From assembly GCA_963708425.1 (NCBI GenBank), contig OY970206.1:62001-126000 (forward strand): a stretch of 64,000 nucleotides of DNA, written 5' to 3'. Both the position numbers and the translations under genes were made by a program. The notes below the pieces were generated by a model. That model saw only the letters and a program-made list of their open reading frames with translations. It had not been told where the DNA came from and did no database searches. The DNA is from JACMNW01 sp963708425. Its GTDB lineage: Bacteria; Pseudomonadota; Alphaproteobacteria; Rhodobacterales; Rhodobacteraceae. Positions 30,589-39,330 of this stretch are shown here, one piece after another. Positions within the stretch are counted from its first letter, which is position 1; every line of letters begins with the position of its first letter.

Positions 30589-32334
30589 TCAGCGCATTTC
30601 TTCGACTGGCGTTACACCTAAGATACCTAAACCAGCAGAAATCACAACGCCCACGGCCTTTACCAGTGCAATTTTTGCATGTGTGGTGGCAGCGTCACCG
30701 TCTTGCACAAAACGAAGGGTGGTGTCGTCGTTACCCTTGTTCCACAAGCCATGGAAATCTGACGCCAATTCATACAGATAAAACGCCACTCGGTGCGGTT
30801 CATTGTTGCGCGCCGCAACATCGACGACACGCGGCCATTCGGCGATCTTCTGGGCCAACCCAAGCTCTGCCGGATGCGACAATTTGGTCAGATCAGCGGC
30901 GGCAATTGTGGCATCATCGACGGCAAAACCGGCCTCCACCGCCCGCCGCACAACTGAATTTATCCGGGCGTTGGCGTACTGCACATAGAACACCGGATTG
31001 TCCTTCGACTGCTCCATAACGCGTGCGAAATCAAAGTCCAGCGTCATGTCGTTCTTGCGGGTCAGCATGACGAACCGGGTCACATCAGCCCCCACCTGTT
31101 CCACCACATCGCGCAGCGTCACAAAGGTGCCAGCCCGCTTGCTCATCTTGAACGGCTCGCCGTTTTTATACAGCTTTACCAATTGGATAAGCTTGCAATC
31201 CAGCGGCACGCGGCTGTTCGACAGCGCCGCAACCGCCGCCTTCATTCGCTTGACATAACCGCCATGATCGGCGCCCAGAACGTCAATCAGCTGATCAAAC
31301 CCACGCGAAACCTTGTCATAATGATAGGCGATATCGGGGGCAAAATACGTCCATGTGCCATCGGATTTCTTCACCGGGCGATCGACGTCATCGCCATAAG
31401 CGGTTGACCGGAACAAGGTTTGTTCGCGCGGCTCCCAATCATCCAGCGTCTTGCCCTTTGGCGGTTCAAGATAGCCTTCATAGATAAGGCCCATTTTGCG
31501 CAATGCCTCAATCGCTTCTTCGATTTTGCCGGTGCCGTAGATGGCTTTTTCACTGGAATAGACATCCATCTGCACACCCAGCAGCGCCAGATCTTCGCGG
31601 ATCATCTGCATCATCAGGGCGGTGGCAATTTCGCGAATTTCGGCAAGCCAGTCCTGTTCACCTTTATCAAGCAGGGTGTCACCGAATTGCGCCTTCAGCG
31701 CCTCGCCGACGGGAATCAGGTAATCGCCGGGGTACAGGCCTTCGCGAATCTCTGGCTCCAGCCCGCAGGCTTCGCGGTAGCGTTCATAGGCAGACCGCGC
31801 CAGCACATCGACCTGCGCACCGGCGTCGTTGATGTAATACTCGCGGGTGACGTCGTAGCCGGCGAACGACAGCAGGCGTGCCAGCGCATCGCCGAACACC
31901 GCACCGCGCACATGGCCGACGTGCATCGGGCCAGTTGGGTTGGCGGATACAAACTCCACATTCACCCGCTGCCCCTGCCCCAGCGTCGATTTGCCGAAAG
32001 CCGCCCCTTGCTGCAACGCCGCCTTGATCAGTCCCTGCCATACGGCAGGCGCAAGGCGCAGGTTCAGGAAACCGGGGCCAGCAACCTCGGCTGCGGCAAT
32101 GCGGGGGTCTTTGGCCAGCTCAAGCGCCAGCGCGTCGGCAATCTGCTTTGGGGCCATGCCAGCGGGCTTGGCCAGAACCATCGCCGCGTTGGTCGCCATA
32201 TCGCCATGTGCCGCGTCGCGCGGTGGTTCCACTGCGATGGCAGTCAGCTCAAGGCCAGCGGGCAGCACGCCAGCCGCTTGAAGGCTGGTCACGGCCTCAA
32301 TGACGGCAACCCGAATTTCGGCAAAAAGGTTCAT
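30589..32334 (-). CDS. argS: Arginyl-tRNA synthetase
   Basis: A 581-residue class I synthetase. PTGPMHVGHVRGAVFGDAL carries the HIGH motif (HVGH), KMSKRAGTFVTL the KMSKS-like loop, and the N-terminal Add1 domain and C-terminal DALR anticodon-binding domain are both full length. It is the first gene of the argS-SPOR-nagZ-scpAB unit; the gap to the SPOR gene is about 70 bp. Confidence 0.97.
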   Translation of the reverse strand: MNLFAEIRVAVIEAVTSLQAAGVLPAGLELTAIAVEPPRDAAHGDMATNAAMVLAKPAGMAPKQIADALALELAKDPRIAAAEVAGPGFLNLRLAPAVWQGLIKAALQQGAAFGKSTLGQGQRVNVEFVSANPTGPMHVGHVRGAVFGDALARLLSFAGYDVTREYYINDAGAQVDVLARSAYERYREACGLEPEIREGLYPGDYLIPVGEALKAQFGDTLLDKGEQDWLAEIREIATALMMQMIREDLALLGVQMDVYSSEKAIYGTGKIEEAIEALRKMGLIYEGYLEPPKGKTLDDWEPREQTLFRSTAYGDDVDRPVKKSDGTWTYFAPDIAYHYDKVSRGFDQLIDVLGADHGGYVKRMKAAVAALSNSRVPLDCKLIQLVKLYKNGEPFKMSKRAGTFVTLRDVVEQVGADVTRFVMLTRKNDMTLDFDFARVMEQSKDNPVFYVQYANARINSVVRRAVEAGFAVDDATIAAADLTKLSHPAELGLAQKIAEWPRVVDVAARNNEPHRVAFYLYELASDFHGLWNKGNDDTTLRFVQDGDAATTHAKIALVKAVGVVISAGLGILGVTPVEEMR

Positions 32335-32413
32335 CTGATCACATCCTGTCTCATGCCATTGGCAATGCCAGAGGCGATGAGACAGGTCAAGGACAGGCCT
32401 GTTTTCCTCAGCT

Positions 32414-32890
32414 TTACTCGTTGCGCCATGCCGTCAAGGCGGGGTTGTCATCGGTCGCAGGTTGCGCGCCGTTGGACGGTGTTGGAATTGTGGCGCGGCC
32501 CCGGAAGTAATAGGATTCCCGCGCGCCGAAGTAAAAGGCCACGACGGCACCCAACAGCCACCATAGCGGCTCGGGGACAGCGTTCAGCCCAACCATGCGG
32601 GCGGCAAATCTTTGCGGGTCCACCATGGCGTAAACAAACAGACCGATGGTGCCGAACGCCAACAGTGGGCGCGGCAGCCGGTTCAGCCCGTTCACGGCAC
32701 GGTCAAACCAGCCAGTACTGGGCAGCCCGTATTCTTCACCCAATTGGCGCAATGCCGCCATCTGCGCCTCGGCAGACAATTCCATGCGGCGGGTGGCCGA
32801 GGGGGTGAACACCTCGGCCAGCCCTTTGGCCGCCTCGCCCAAGGCTGTCACGGCACCGGGGCCGCCGATAACTTTGCCGATCAACCCCAT
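32414..32890 (-). CDS. Holin family protein (3TM type), probable gene transfer agent lysis gene
   Basis: A 158-residue membrane protein. After an amphipathic N terminus (MGLIGKVIGGPGAVTALGEA) there are two clear hydrophobic segments (PLLAFGTIGLFVYAMV and PLWWLLGAVVAFYFGARE) with GLNRLPRPLLAFGT before them, the signature of the alphaproteobacterial 3TM holin family. It overlaps the endolysin stop by 10 bp. In Rhodobacter capsulatus a matching holin/endolysin pair (rcc00556/rcc00555) lies away from the main cluster and releases gene transfer agent particles. That role here is inferred. Confidence 0.83.
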   Translation of the reverse strand: MGLIGKVIGGPGAVTALGEAAKGLAEVFTPSATRRMELSAEAQMAALRQLGEEYGLPSTGWFDRAVNGLNRLPRPLLAFGTIGLFVYAMVDPQRFAARMVGLNAVPEPLWWLLGAVVAFYFGARESYYFRGRATIPTPSNGAQPATDDNPALTAWRNE

Positions 32891-33492
32891 GATGTCACCC
32901 TTGTTCGGTGCTGGGCATCGGTCAGGTGGTATTTCGCCGACATGAACTCTTCGGCGCGGGCAATCCAACCGCCTTTGCCGCCATCGCGACGGCGCGCATA
33001 CTTGCGGCTCGCTGGGCGGGTATCGCCAAGACCATAGTAATAGTTGCGCCGCGCAATGGCATAGGCGTCGGCAAAGTACGAAGGTGCTGCTTCCTGCGCC
33101 ATTTGGGCGGCGCGAATGGTTTGTGCGCCAATGGCACCGTCCGGATCGGCGGGGAATCCCATATCGGTCAGTAAGCGTTGCAGCACCTTCACCGCGTTGG
33201 TGCCCGCGTTGACGTACATATCGAAAACCGAAGGTTGCAGTGCGTCGGGCAGCGCGCCCAAGCCGGGGCGGCGGTGATAGTACTCGATGAAGATATCGAC
33301 CGCTTTGGTCGCCGTCAGACGCTTGACGTCCTCCACCGACACACGGCCATCGCCTGTGATATCCAGCCCAAGGCGGCGCATCGTATGGATGGTGACACCG
33401 TGATTGGTTGCCCCGCCCGGATCATCGGGGTCGTTCACAAAGCCACCTTCACGGGCGACAATTTCGGTAGCAATTTCCTTGACAGATTTCAT
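32881..33492 (-). CDS. Endolysin, glycoside hydrolase family 108 N-acetylmuramidase
   Basis: A 203-residue peptidoglycan hydrolase. The N-terminal EGGFVNDPDDPGGATNHGVT carries the GH108 catalytic Glu; a dockerin-like DITGDGRVSVEDV loop follows, then YYHRRPGLGALPDALQPSVFDMYVNAG, and a peptidoglycan-binding module ending YYYGLGDTRPASRKYARRR. No signal peptide, so the overlapping holin would be needed for export. It resembles the SagA-type endolysin of Rhodobacterales gene transfer agents. No other phage genes are nearby. Confidence 0.88.
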   Translation of the reverse strand: MKSVKEIATEIVAREGGFVNDPDDPGGATNHGVTIHTMRRLGLDITGDGRVSVEDVKRLTATKAVDIFIEYYHRRPGLGALPDALQPSVFDMYVNAGTNAVKVLQRLLTDMGFPADPDGAIGAQTIRAAQMAQEAAPSYFADAYAIARRNYYYGLGDTRPASRKYARRRDGGKGGWIARAEEFMSAKYHLTDAQHRTRVTSWG

Positions 33493-33567
33493 CTGACACC
33501 CCCGGCGGACCGGAAGGATTATCCCCCGGTGCGGGGAAACATCAGGCAGATTTGGTTAAAAGTGCGG

Positions 33568-34014
33568 TTAGGAACCGTTCGGTTCCTTGTAGACGCCCTG
33601 CTCTTTCAGCGCGTCGATTACCTCTTTCGGCATGTAGGATTCGTCGTGTTTCGCCAATATTTCAGTGGCTTGGAAGGTGCCATTGATCAAGCTGCCAGTG
33701 GCGACCATACCCTGACCTTCGCCGAAAAGGTCAGGCAAAATGCCGGTGAAGCTTACCGGAACCGTTGCCCCGCCATCGGTCACCGAAAACGTTACCGTTT
33801 CGCCATCTCCACGGATGACGCTGCCCGCCTCGACCAACCCGCCGATACGGAACACTTCAGATGCCTTGGGCGGATCGGCGGCTATCTGACTGGGCGCGCG
33901 AAAGAAATTGATGCCGTCCTGCATCGCATAGCCAATCAGCGCGGTTGATCCGGCCAGCGCCACAAACGCCAGCACAATAATCTGGATGCGGCGCTGTTTC
34001 TTCAGCCCCCTCAT
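33568..34014 (-). CDS. ccmE: Cytochrome c maturation protein CcmE
   Basis: A 148-residue periplasmic heme chaperone anchored by an N-terminal helix (IQIIVLAFVALAGSTALIGYA). The OB-fold core ends with LAKHDESYMP, where His123 forms the covalent heme bond and Tyr127 is an axial ligand. FRIGGLVEAGSVIRGD is also typical. Its start overlaps the argC stop by 4 bp, a linkage common in this order even though ccmE's partners CcmABCD and CcmF are elsewhere. Confidence 0.96.
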   Translation of the reverse strand: MRGLKKQRRIQIIVLAFVALAGSTALIGYAMQDGINFFRAPSQIAADPPKASEVFRIGGLVEAGSVIRGDGETVTFSVTDGGATVPVSFTGILPDLFGEGQGMVATGSLINGTFQATEILAKHDESYMPKEVIDALKEQGVYKEPNGS

Positions 34015-35039
34015 GGGAACACCGGGGCCAGCATCAGCCCAGTTGTCTCGTCAATCCCCAGCATCAGATTGGCGTTCTGCAACGCCTGCCCCGACGACCC
34101 CTTGGTCAAGTTGTCCAGCACCGACACGATCACCGCACGCCCCGCAATGCGGTCGCCAATAATGCCCAAATGGCAGAAGTTCGATCCCCGCACATCCCGG
34201 GTTGCCGGCAGTTGCCCGAACGGCAGAACCTCGATGAAGGGCTCGGACACATAGGTCGAAGTTAGCGTGTTATGAACTGCTTGCGGGTCACCCTTCACGT
34301 AAACCGTCGCCAAAATACCCCGGTTCATCGGCAGCAGATGCGGGGTGAATTGCACCAGCACAGGCCGCCCCGCCAGTTTGGAAAATTCCTGATCGAACTC
34401 GCCCAGATGCCGGTGCTTACCCCCCGCCGAATAGGTATGCGTGCCTTCCGACACCTCGGTGTGCAACAGGTTTTCCTTGGCACTGCGCCCGGCACCAGAC
34501 ACCCCCGCCTTCAGATCAATGATGATGCTGTCCAGATCAATCACCCCCGCCGATATCAACGGACGTAAGGCAAACTGCCCAGCAGCGGCGTTGCAACCGG
34601 TTCCGGCAACAAGACGCGCTTTGCGGATATCCTCGCGGTAAAACTCGGTCAGGCCATACACCGCTTCGGCCTGCAGATCAGGGGCGGCATGTGGCTGGCC
34701 GTACCATTTCTGGTATTCGGCAGGATCACGCAGACGAAAATCGGCGGACAGATCGACAACCTTCAAATTCCGCGGCAGCTTTGCAATCACCGCTTGAGAT
34801 GTTGCATGCGGTAGCGCGCAGAACACCAGGTTAACATTGGTAAAATCAATATCTTCAATTTTCTGCAGCAACGGCAGATCAAGATGCCGTAGAAACGGAA
34901 ACACCTCGGCCATGGCCATGCCCGCCTTGCGATCAGCTGACAGCGCGACAATCTGCATCATCCCATGCGTGGCAATCAGCCGCACCAGTTCCGCGCCGGT
35001 ATAGCCAGAGGCCCCAAGGATGGCGATTTTATATTTCAT
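34011..35039 (-). CDS. argC: N-acetyl-gamma-glutamyl-phosphate reductase
   Basis: A 342-residue arginine-biosynthesis enzyme reducing N-acetylglutamyl phosphate with NADPH. The Rossmann motif ILGASGYTGAELVRL starts the protein; the catalytic Cys is in GTGCNAAAGQ; the motif KAGVSGAGRSAKENLL and SEGTHTYSAGGKHRHLGE follow. It is coupled to ccmE, and murI lies 33 bp upstream on the same strand. Confidence 0.97.
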   Translation of the reverse strand: MKYKIAILGASGYTGAELVRLIATHGMMQIVALSADRKAGMAMAEVFPFLRHLDLPLLQKIEDIDFTNVNLVFCALPHATSQAVIAKLPRNLKVVDLSADFRLRDPAEYQKWYGQPHAAPDLQAEAVYGLTEFYREDIRKARLVAGTGCNAAAGQFALRPLISAGVIDLDSIIIDLKAGVSGAGRSAKENLLHTEVSEGTHTYSAGGKHRHLGEFDQEFSKLAGRPVLVQFTPHLLPMNRGILATVYVKGDPQAVHNTLTSTYVSEPFIEVLPFGQLPATRDVRGSNFCHLGIIGDRIAGRAVIVSVLDNLTKGSSGQALQNANLMLGIDETTGLMLAPVFP

Positions 35040-35071
35040 AACAACAGGTTCCGATACTCATCTGGGGTCAT

Positions 35072-35884
35072 TCAAGCCGCTTCAAACGCAACGCGCTTGC
35101 GCATGAACTGTGTCGCCCGGCTTGACACTGCCGCAGGGTCGCCGGTCGTCAGAAACTTTGACGTCGTGCCCATGCCCAGCATTTCGGGACGCCGCTCAAG
35201 ATAGTCGGCAAGGCTTTCCGCCACAAGGTTGGGCTGGCTGAAAACCTTCACCCCATCGCCCAACGCATCGGCAAAGACGCTTTCCATCAGCGGGTAATGG
35301 GTGCAGCCCAGCACCGCTGCATGCGGGTGGGGCATTCGGCGCTTCAAAGCCTCGACATGCGCCCGCACCAGCGTTTCGGCCAGCATCTCATCGCCCTGTT
35401 CGATGGCATCGACCACACCACCGCAGGGCTGCGCTTCGACATCTACGCCAATGGCCCGAAAGGCCAATTCGCGCTGGAACGCCCGGCTGGCAACCGTTGC
35501 CGGGGTGGCGAACAACGCCACATGTTTCACCGCAACTTCGCGCGGCGGCGAGCTGTCACCCCATTGCCGTTCAGTCAGCGCCTCGATCATCGGCACGAAC
35601 ACACCCAGCACGCGTTTGTTGGCTGGCACCCAGTTTTCCTGCATCCGCTTCAGGGCGGCGGCAGAGGCGGTGTTGCAGGCAAGAATAACCAGATCGCAGC
35701 CTTCGTCCCAAAGCCGGGTCGTCGCGGCGCAGGTCAGGTTGAAAATATCATCCGGGGTGCGCACGCCGTAAGGGGCGTTGGCATTATCGCCGAAATAAAT
35801 GAACGGCACGTCCGGCAAGCGTTTGGCCACCGCGTCATACACCGTAAGGCCACCAAGGCCGGAATCAAATATGCCAACTGCCAT
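35072..35884 (-). CDS. murI: Glutamate racemase
   Basis: A 270-residue cofactor-independent racemase supplying D-glutamate for peptidoglycan. The paired catalytic cysteines lie in ILACNTASAAAL and VLGCTHYPLMES; GIFDSGLGGLTVYDAV and YFGDNANAPYG are the substrate loops. It sits between the acyltransferase and argC genes, all on the minus strand with short gaps. Confidence 0.96.
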   Translation of the reverse strand: MAVGIFDSGLGGLTVYDAVAKRLPDVPFIYFGDNANAPYGVRTPDDIFNLTCAATTRLWDEGCDLVILACNTASAAALKRMQENWVPANKRVLGVFVPMIEALTERQWGDSSPPREVAVKHVALFATPATVASRAFQRELAFRAIGVDVEAQPCGGVVDAIEQGDEMLAETLVRAHVEALKRRMPHPHAAVLGCTHYPLMESVFADALGDGVKVFSQPNLVAESLADYLERRPEMLGMGTTSKFLTTGDPAAVSSRATQFMRKRVAFEAA

Positions 35885-35901
35885 CTACGCCTCATCACCC
35901 G

Positions 35902-36780
35902 TCAGCGGGTTTTATACTTTGCTTCGAATTCGTAGCCCAGATCATAAGATTTCAACGGGACAGGCGAAAGAGCATAGGTTGCTTTGCGCAGATATTCCAT
36001 CATCGCTGTCGGATCGAATTTCAGCGGCGCAAGTTGGGCAGATGCTATGGGCTCGCCGACCACAAGTTGCACCGGCTCGTCGACGCGGGCATGGAATTCC
36101 TTGATCAGCAGACCAAGCCGCAGGGTGGAATGCAGATGGCTGGCAAGCTGGAACAGGCGCGAGTTGTGGCCGCTGAAATAAATCGGCACCACAGTGGCAT
36201 CCGATTTCGCGATCATTTTGGCCGTAAAATTGCGCCAGCCTGGGTCCATCGGGCGCGAAAATGGCCGTGCCGAGGTGGAAACCGTGCCACCGGGGAATAC
36301 ACCGATTGCACCGCCCTGCCCCAGATACGCCAACGCATCCGTACGCGTCTGCAAATTCAACTTGATCGCATCTTTGCTGTCATCAAACGAGATGGGCAGC
36401 AGAACCTTGTTGAGGTCTTCCGCGCGGCGAAACACCGAATTGGCCAGAATGCGGAAATCGCCGCGCACCTTGTGCAAGATATGGCCCATCATCAGGCCAT
36501 CAAGAATGCCGTAGGGATGGTTGGCAATCAGAACCAGCGGGCCGTTGGCCGGAAGATTGGCAAGCGAGCCGCCTATGACATCAAGGCTTAGGCCATAGCG
36601 ATCTACGATCACGTCCCAGAAATTCTTGCCATGCGCGATGTCCACTTCGTAGCCCGCCGCACGGCGGATCAGCGACATCCGGCCCGTGATGTTTTCAAGT
36701 GCCCGGATCAATGCGCGACCACCCCGGCTTTGTGCCGATGACGCATAGCTGATGTCGCGTGCAACGTCGCGTTTTGTCAT
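35902..36780 (-). CDS. Lysophospholipid acyltransferase family protein
   Basis: A 292-residue membrane-associated acyltransferase of the PlsC superfamily. The catalytic motif is VLIANHPYGILDGL (His and Asp separated by five residues, as in the hemolysin/OlsA-like branch) and the glycerophosphate motif is GVFPGGTVSTS. No strong transmembrane helix is seen. It may acylate lyso-ornithine lipid or lysophosphatidate; it is not adjacent to olsB. I start at ATG 36780; ATG 36798 is an alternative. It lies 17 bp upstream of murI. Confidence 0.82.
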   Translation of the reverse strand: MTKRDVARDISYASSAQSRGGRALIRALENITGRMSLIRRAAGYEVDIAHGKNFWDVIVDRYGLSLDVIGGSLANLPANGPLVLIANHPYGILDGLMMGHILHKVRGDFRILANSVFRRAEDLNKVLLPISFDDSKDAIKLNLQTRTDALAYLGQGGAIGVFPGGTVSTSARPFSRPMDPGWRNFTAKMIAKSDATVVPIYFSGHNSRLFQLASHLHSTLRLGLLIKEFHARVDEPVQLVVGEPIASAQLAPLKFDPTAMMEYLRKATYALSPVPLKSYDLGYEFEAKYKTR

Positions 36781-36998
36781 CAAGGTTTCCCCGTTCATGG
36801 CACCGCACATAGGCACTTTTCGGCAGTTTCGCCAGTGAACATGACGCGCACGCGACAAAGGATGTGCAATTGTTACTTTTGCGCCGTGCAGGATTGGCCG
36901 AAAGCACGGTTATCGGGGCTTGGATTTACAAGAAAATAAAAACGCTTAAGTAAGCAACTCTTTGTGCTAGCGTGCGCTTTGATTGAAAAGAGATTGCG

Positions 36999-37895
36999 AT
37001 GGACTGGGATAAACTGCGTATTTTTCACTCGGTGGCAGACAAAGGCAGCCTTACCCACGCGGGCGAGGTTCTGCATCTTAGCCAATCCGCTGTCAGCCGC
37101 CAGATACGGGCGTTGGAAGAAAGCCTGAATGTCACGCTGTTCCACCGCCATGCGCGGGGGCTGATCCTGACGGAACAGGGCGAGTTACTGTTTGACGCGA
37201 CCAATGCTATGGTCAAGCGTCTGGATGCCGCCGCAGCACGCATTCGAGATTCAGAAGATGAAGTGTTTGGCGAATTGCGGGTGACCACGACCACCGGCTT
37301 TGGCACGTTGTGGTTGGCCCCGCGTCTGCCAGCGCTGTACAAGAAATACCCGGCGCTCAAGATTGATCTGATGCTGGAAGAACGCGTGTTGGATCTGCCA
37401 ATGCGCGAGGCCGATGTTGCCATTCGGATGAAAGAGCCAAGCCAGGCCGATCTGATCCGTAAGCGGCTGATGAACATTCGGATGCGGCTTTATGCCTCGC
37501 CGGAATATCTGGCCGAAAGTGGCACGCCGGAAACGATGGCTGATTTCACCCAGCATCGGCTGATTTGCCAACATGCGGGCACGGCACAGGTCGCCGCAGG
37601 GGCTATTTTGGTGGCAGAGTTGATGAGCCACGACATTCCATCAACCCTGACGGTGAACAACTATTTTGGTGTCCTGCAGGGCGTGCTGAACCATCTTGGT
37701 ATCGGGGTCCTGCCGGATTACATTACCGAGGATTTCCCTGATCTTGTGCGGGTGCTGCCAGATGTTGAATCGAGTGATGTGCCGGTGTTTCTGGCCTACC
37801 CGGAAGAACTGCGCCATTCAAAGCGGGTATCAGCGTTCCGCGAATTCGTGACCGAAGAGATTTTTACCTATCGCAGGCGACAGCACGTTGCTTGA
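36999..37895 (+). CDS. LysR family transcriptional regulator
   Basis: A 298-residue LysR regulator. The winged HTH is MDWDKLRIFHSVADKGSLTHAG then LHLSQSAVSRQIRALEESL, the linker helix follows, and the effector-binding domain includes LRVTTTTGFGTLWLAPRLP and LTVNNYFGVLQGVLNHLGIGVLPDY. Many roseobacter genomes carry a close relative beside trxB, but here the next thing downstream is a candidate small-RNA gene whose upstream region holds a LysR-type T-N11-A motif. Divergent from the acyltransferase gene across 218 bp. AGAGA precedes the ATG. Confidence 0.9.
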   Translation: MDWDKLRIFHSVADKGSLTHAGEVLHLSQSAVSRQIRALEESLNVTLFHRHARGLILTEQGELLFDATNAMVKRLDAAAARIRDSEDEVFGELRVTTTTGFGTLWLAPRLPALYKKYPALKIDLMLEERVLDLPMREADVAIRMKEPSQADLIRKRLMNIRMRLYASPEYLAESGTPETMADFTQHRLICQHAGTAQVAAGAILVAELMSHDIPSTLTVNNYFGVLQGVLNHLGIGVLPDYITEDFPDLVRVLPDVESSDVPVFLAYPEELRHSKRVSAFREFVTEEIFTYRRRQHVA

Positions 37896-37909
37896 GCGCG
37901 TTAGCTGAT

Positions 37910-37924
37910 ATGCAAAATGTGCAT
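37910..37924. promoter_or_regulatory. LysR-type T-N11-A motif
   Basis: ATGC-N7-GCAT, directly after the LysR stop, followed by AGCGGC. The same ATGC-N7-GCAT-AGC(C)GC arrangement lies upstream of the DUF1127 gene at 48905. Confidence 0.45.
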
Positions 37925-37930
37925 AGCGGC

Positions 37931-37950
37931 CATGCTGCGATTGCAGCATG
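37931..37950. promoter_or_regulatory. PhaR-like palindrome
   Basis: CATGCTGC, GATT, GCAGCATG: a perfect 8-bp inverted repeat with core CTGC-N4-GCAG, the pattern reported for PhaR of Paracoccus and Rhodobacter. It could equally be a hairpin ending the LysR transcript, but no T-run follows. Confidence 0.4.
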
Positions 37951-37956
37951 TTAGCG

Positions 37957-37986
37957 CTTGAACCAAGCCCAATCCGTCCCTAACTT
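37957..37986 (+). promoter_or_regulatory. Promoter of the candidate small RNA
   Basis: TTGAAC (37958-37963), 17-base spacer, TAACTT (37981-37986). The -35 read one base earlier is CTTGAA, the sigma-32 type hexamer, with CCCTAAC 15 bases on; RpoH control is therefore possible. Confidence 0.5.
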
Positions 37987-37990
37987 GTGC

Positions 37991-38077
37991 GTTGAAGGCG
38001 GCGATTGAGAGTTTCTCTTGCTTCCTTCATACCTCCCTGTTGGACTTGGGCCGAGCTTTTGCTCGGCCTCTTTTTTT
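37991..38077 (+). ncRNA. Candidate trans-acting small RNA with CUYCC motifs
   Basis: About 87 nt between a promoter and a strong terminator, with no open frame. The 5' part folds: TGAAGG (37993-37998) pairs with CCTTCA (38024-38029), enclosing a second hairpin (TGAGAG-TTT-CTCTTG, 38006-38020). Two CUYCC motifs are seen, CTTCC at 38021-38025 and CTCCC at 38033-38037; the latter lies in an unpaired ACCTCCC that is complementary to a Shine-Dalgarno sequence. The Rhodobacter CcsR ('cuckoo') RNAs carry such motifs and are RpoH-dependent. Membership of that family is inference; it could also be an extended 3' end of the LysR mRNA. Confidence 0.58.
38049..38077 (+). terminator. Strong intrinsic terminator
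   Basis: GGCCGAGC (38049-38056), TTTT, GCTCGGCC (38061-38068), then TC and seven T. A textbook rho-independent terminator and the 3' end of the candidate small RNA. Confidence 0.93.
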
Positions 38078-38106
38078 GTCCTGAGGTAACTTCTTGCAAC
38101 TGCTTG

Positions 38107-39330
38107 CTAAAGTAACAGACGATCACGCCGTTTGATTAGAAAAGCGGCGTCGGCGGCAGAGCTGGCCATCAAGATTGCCCGGCCATAAGCAGCATATGAT
38201 TCGGCGTTTTGGCCGTTACGGGCCAGTAAGTCAGCCAATGCAGCATGGAAAGGCTGGTAATCTTGCAGATCAACCGCCAGCGGCAGCAGAGCCTGCAACC
38301 CGGTCTGCGGGTCTTTTGCCTCGGCCAAAGCGACGGCGTGGTTAAGGCGCACCACGGCAGTCGGCTCAAACTGCAGCAGGCTTTGATACAGCGCCGCAAT
38401 CTGTGGCCAATCGGGGGCGGCACCCTGCACATGACAGGCAGCAATCGCGGCTTTGATCTGGAACGGGCCAACATCGCGACGTGCCATCGCCGTATCGATC
38501 AACGCAAGTCCCTGCGATATCCTGTCGTGGTCCCAAAGCCTGCGGTCCTGATCCGCCAGCGCGATGGTCGCCCCCTGTTGATCGGTCCGCGCCGCCCGCC
38601 GAGCATCGGTGATCAACAAAAGCGCTAGGCAACCTTCAACCTCTGCTTCACCCGGGCGCAGATGATCCAGCATTTGGGCCAGATAAATCGCCTCGGCGCA
38701 AAGATCACGGTCTTCAGTCGGGCCAAGCGTGTAGCCAGCGTTGAAGATCAGATAAACCACTGTCAGGACGGAATTCAGCCGATCCGGCCAATCCTCCGGC
38801 CCCGGCACAACGAACGGAATGCCAGCCGCCGCGATCTTGGCCTTGGCGCGCGAAAGACGTTGGCCCATAGTCGCATCCTGATCAAGAAACGCACGGGCGA
38901 TCTCCGGAGTGGTCAGCCCGCCAAGCACCCGCAGCGTCAGCGCCACTCGCGATTTTTGCTCCAGTGCCGGGTGGCAGCAGGTAAAGATCAGGCGCAGCCG
39001 TTCATCCGGGATCATTTCGCTATCCTCCGCCGCCTCATCCCCCGCAAGGATGGCCCCAGCCGCCGCATGATCACCCTCCCGCCGACTCCGACGCAGCCGG
39101 TCGATGGCCTTGCGAAAGGCCACGCGGATCAGCCATGCTGTGGGTGAGGCGGGCGGACCGGTTCTTTGCCAATGCACCAGCGCCGATGCCATGGCATCCT
39201 GCAGCGCATCTTCGGCCAGCTGAAAATCACGCAGCCGCGCAATCAAGGCTGAAAAAATGCGCCCCCGATCCGTCTTGGCAACCTCGGCCAGGGCCTTGGC
39301 GACAGCCGGATCGGGGGCAAACGACATCAA
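38107..39330 (-). CDS. ECF42-type RNA polymerase sigma factor
   Basis: A 407-residue sigma factor, about twice the length of a usual ECF sigma. Regions 2 and 4 lie in the first 170 residues (LRDFQLAEDALQDAMASALVHW; RLIFTCCHPALEQKSRVALTLRVLGGLTTPEIARAFLD read as separate motifs); the rest is a TPR-like C-terminal extension (DUF6596, LTVVYLIFNAGYTLGPTEDRD). This layout, and a 4-bp overlap with an upstream DGPF (YCII) gene, defines the ECF42 group. There is no anti-sigma gene; the C-terminal extension is thought to regulate the sigma itself. Confidence 0.9.
   Translation of the reverse strand: MMSFAPDPAVAKALAEVAKTDRGRIFSALIARLRDFQLAEDALQDAMASALVHWQRTGPPASPTAWLIRVAFRKAIDRLRRSRREGDHAAAGAILAGDEAAEDSEMIPDERLRLIFTCCHPALEQKSRVALTLRVLGGLTTPEIARAFLDQDATMGQRLSRAKAKIAAAGIPFVVPGPEDWPDRLNSVLTVVYLIFNAGYTLGPTEDRDLCAEAIYLAQMLDHLRPGEAEVEGCLALLLITDARRAARTDQQGATIALADQDRRLWDHDRISQGLALIDTAMARRDVGPFQIKAAIAACHVQGAAPDWPQIAALYQSLLQFEPTAVVRLNHAVALAEAKDPQTGLQALLPLAVDLQDYQPFHAALADLLARNGQNAESYAAYGRAILMASSAADAAFLIKRRDRLLL

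Noticed and set aside
32414..33492. Prophage
   Set aside because: Holin and endolysin only; flanked by core genes argS and ccmE, with no integrase, attachment site or structural genes.
33557..33571. CtrA-like site TTAA-N7-GTTA near the endolysin
   Set aside because: One half-site mismatched and placed at the ccmE 3' end, not at the endolysin promoter.
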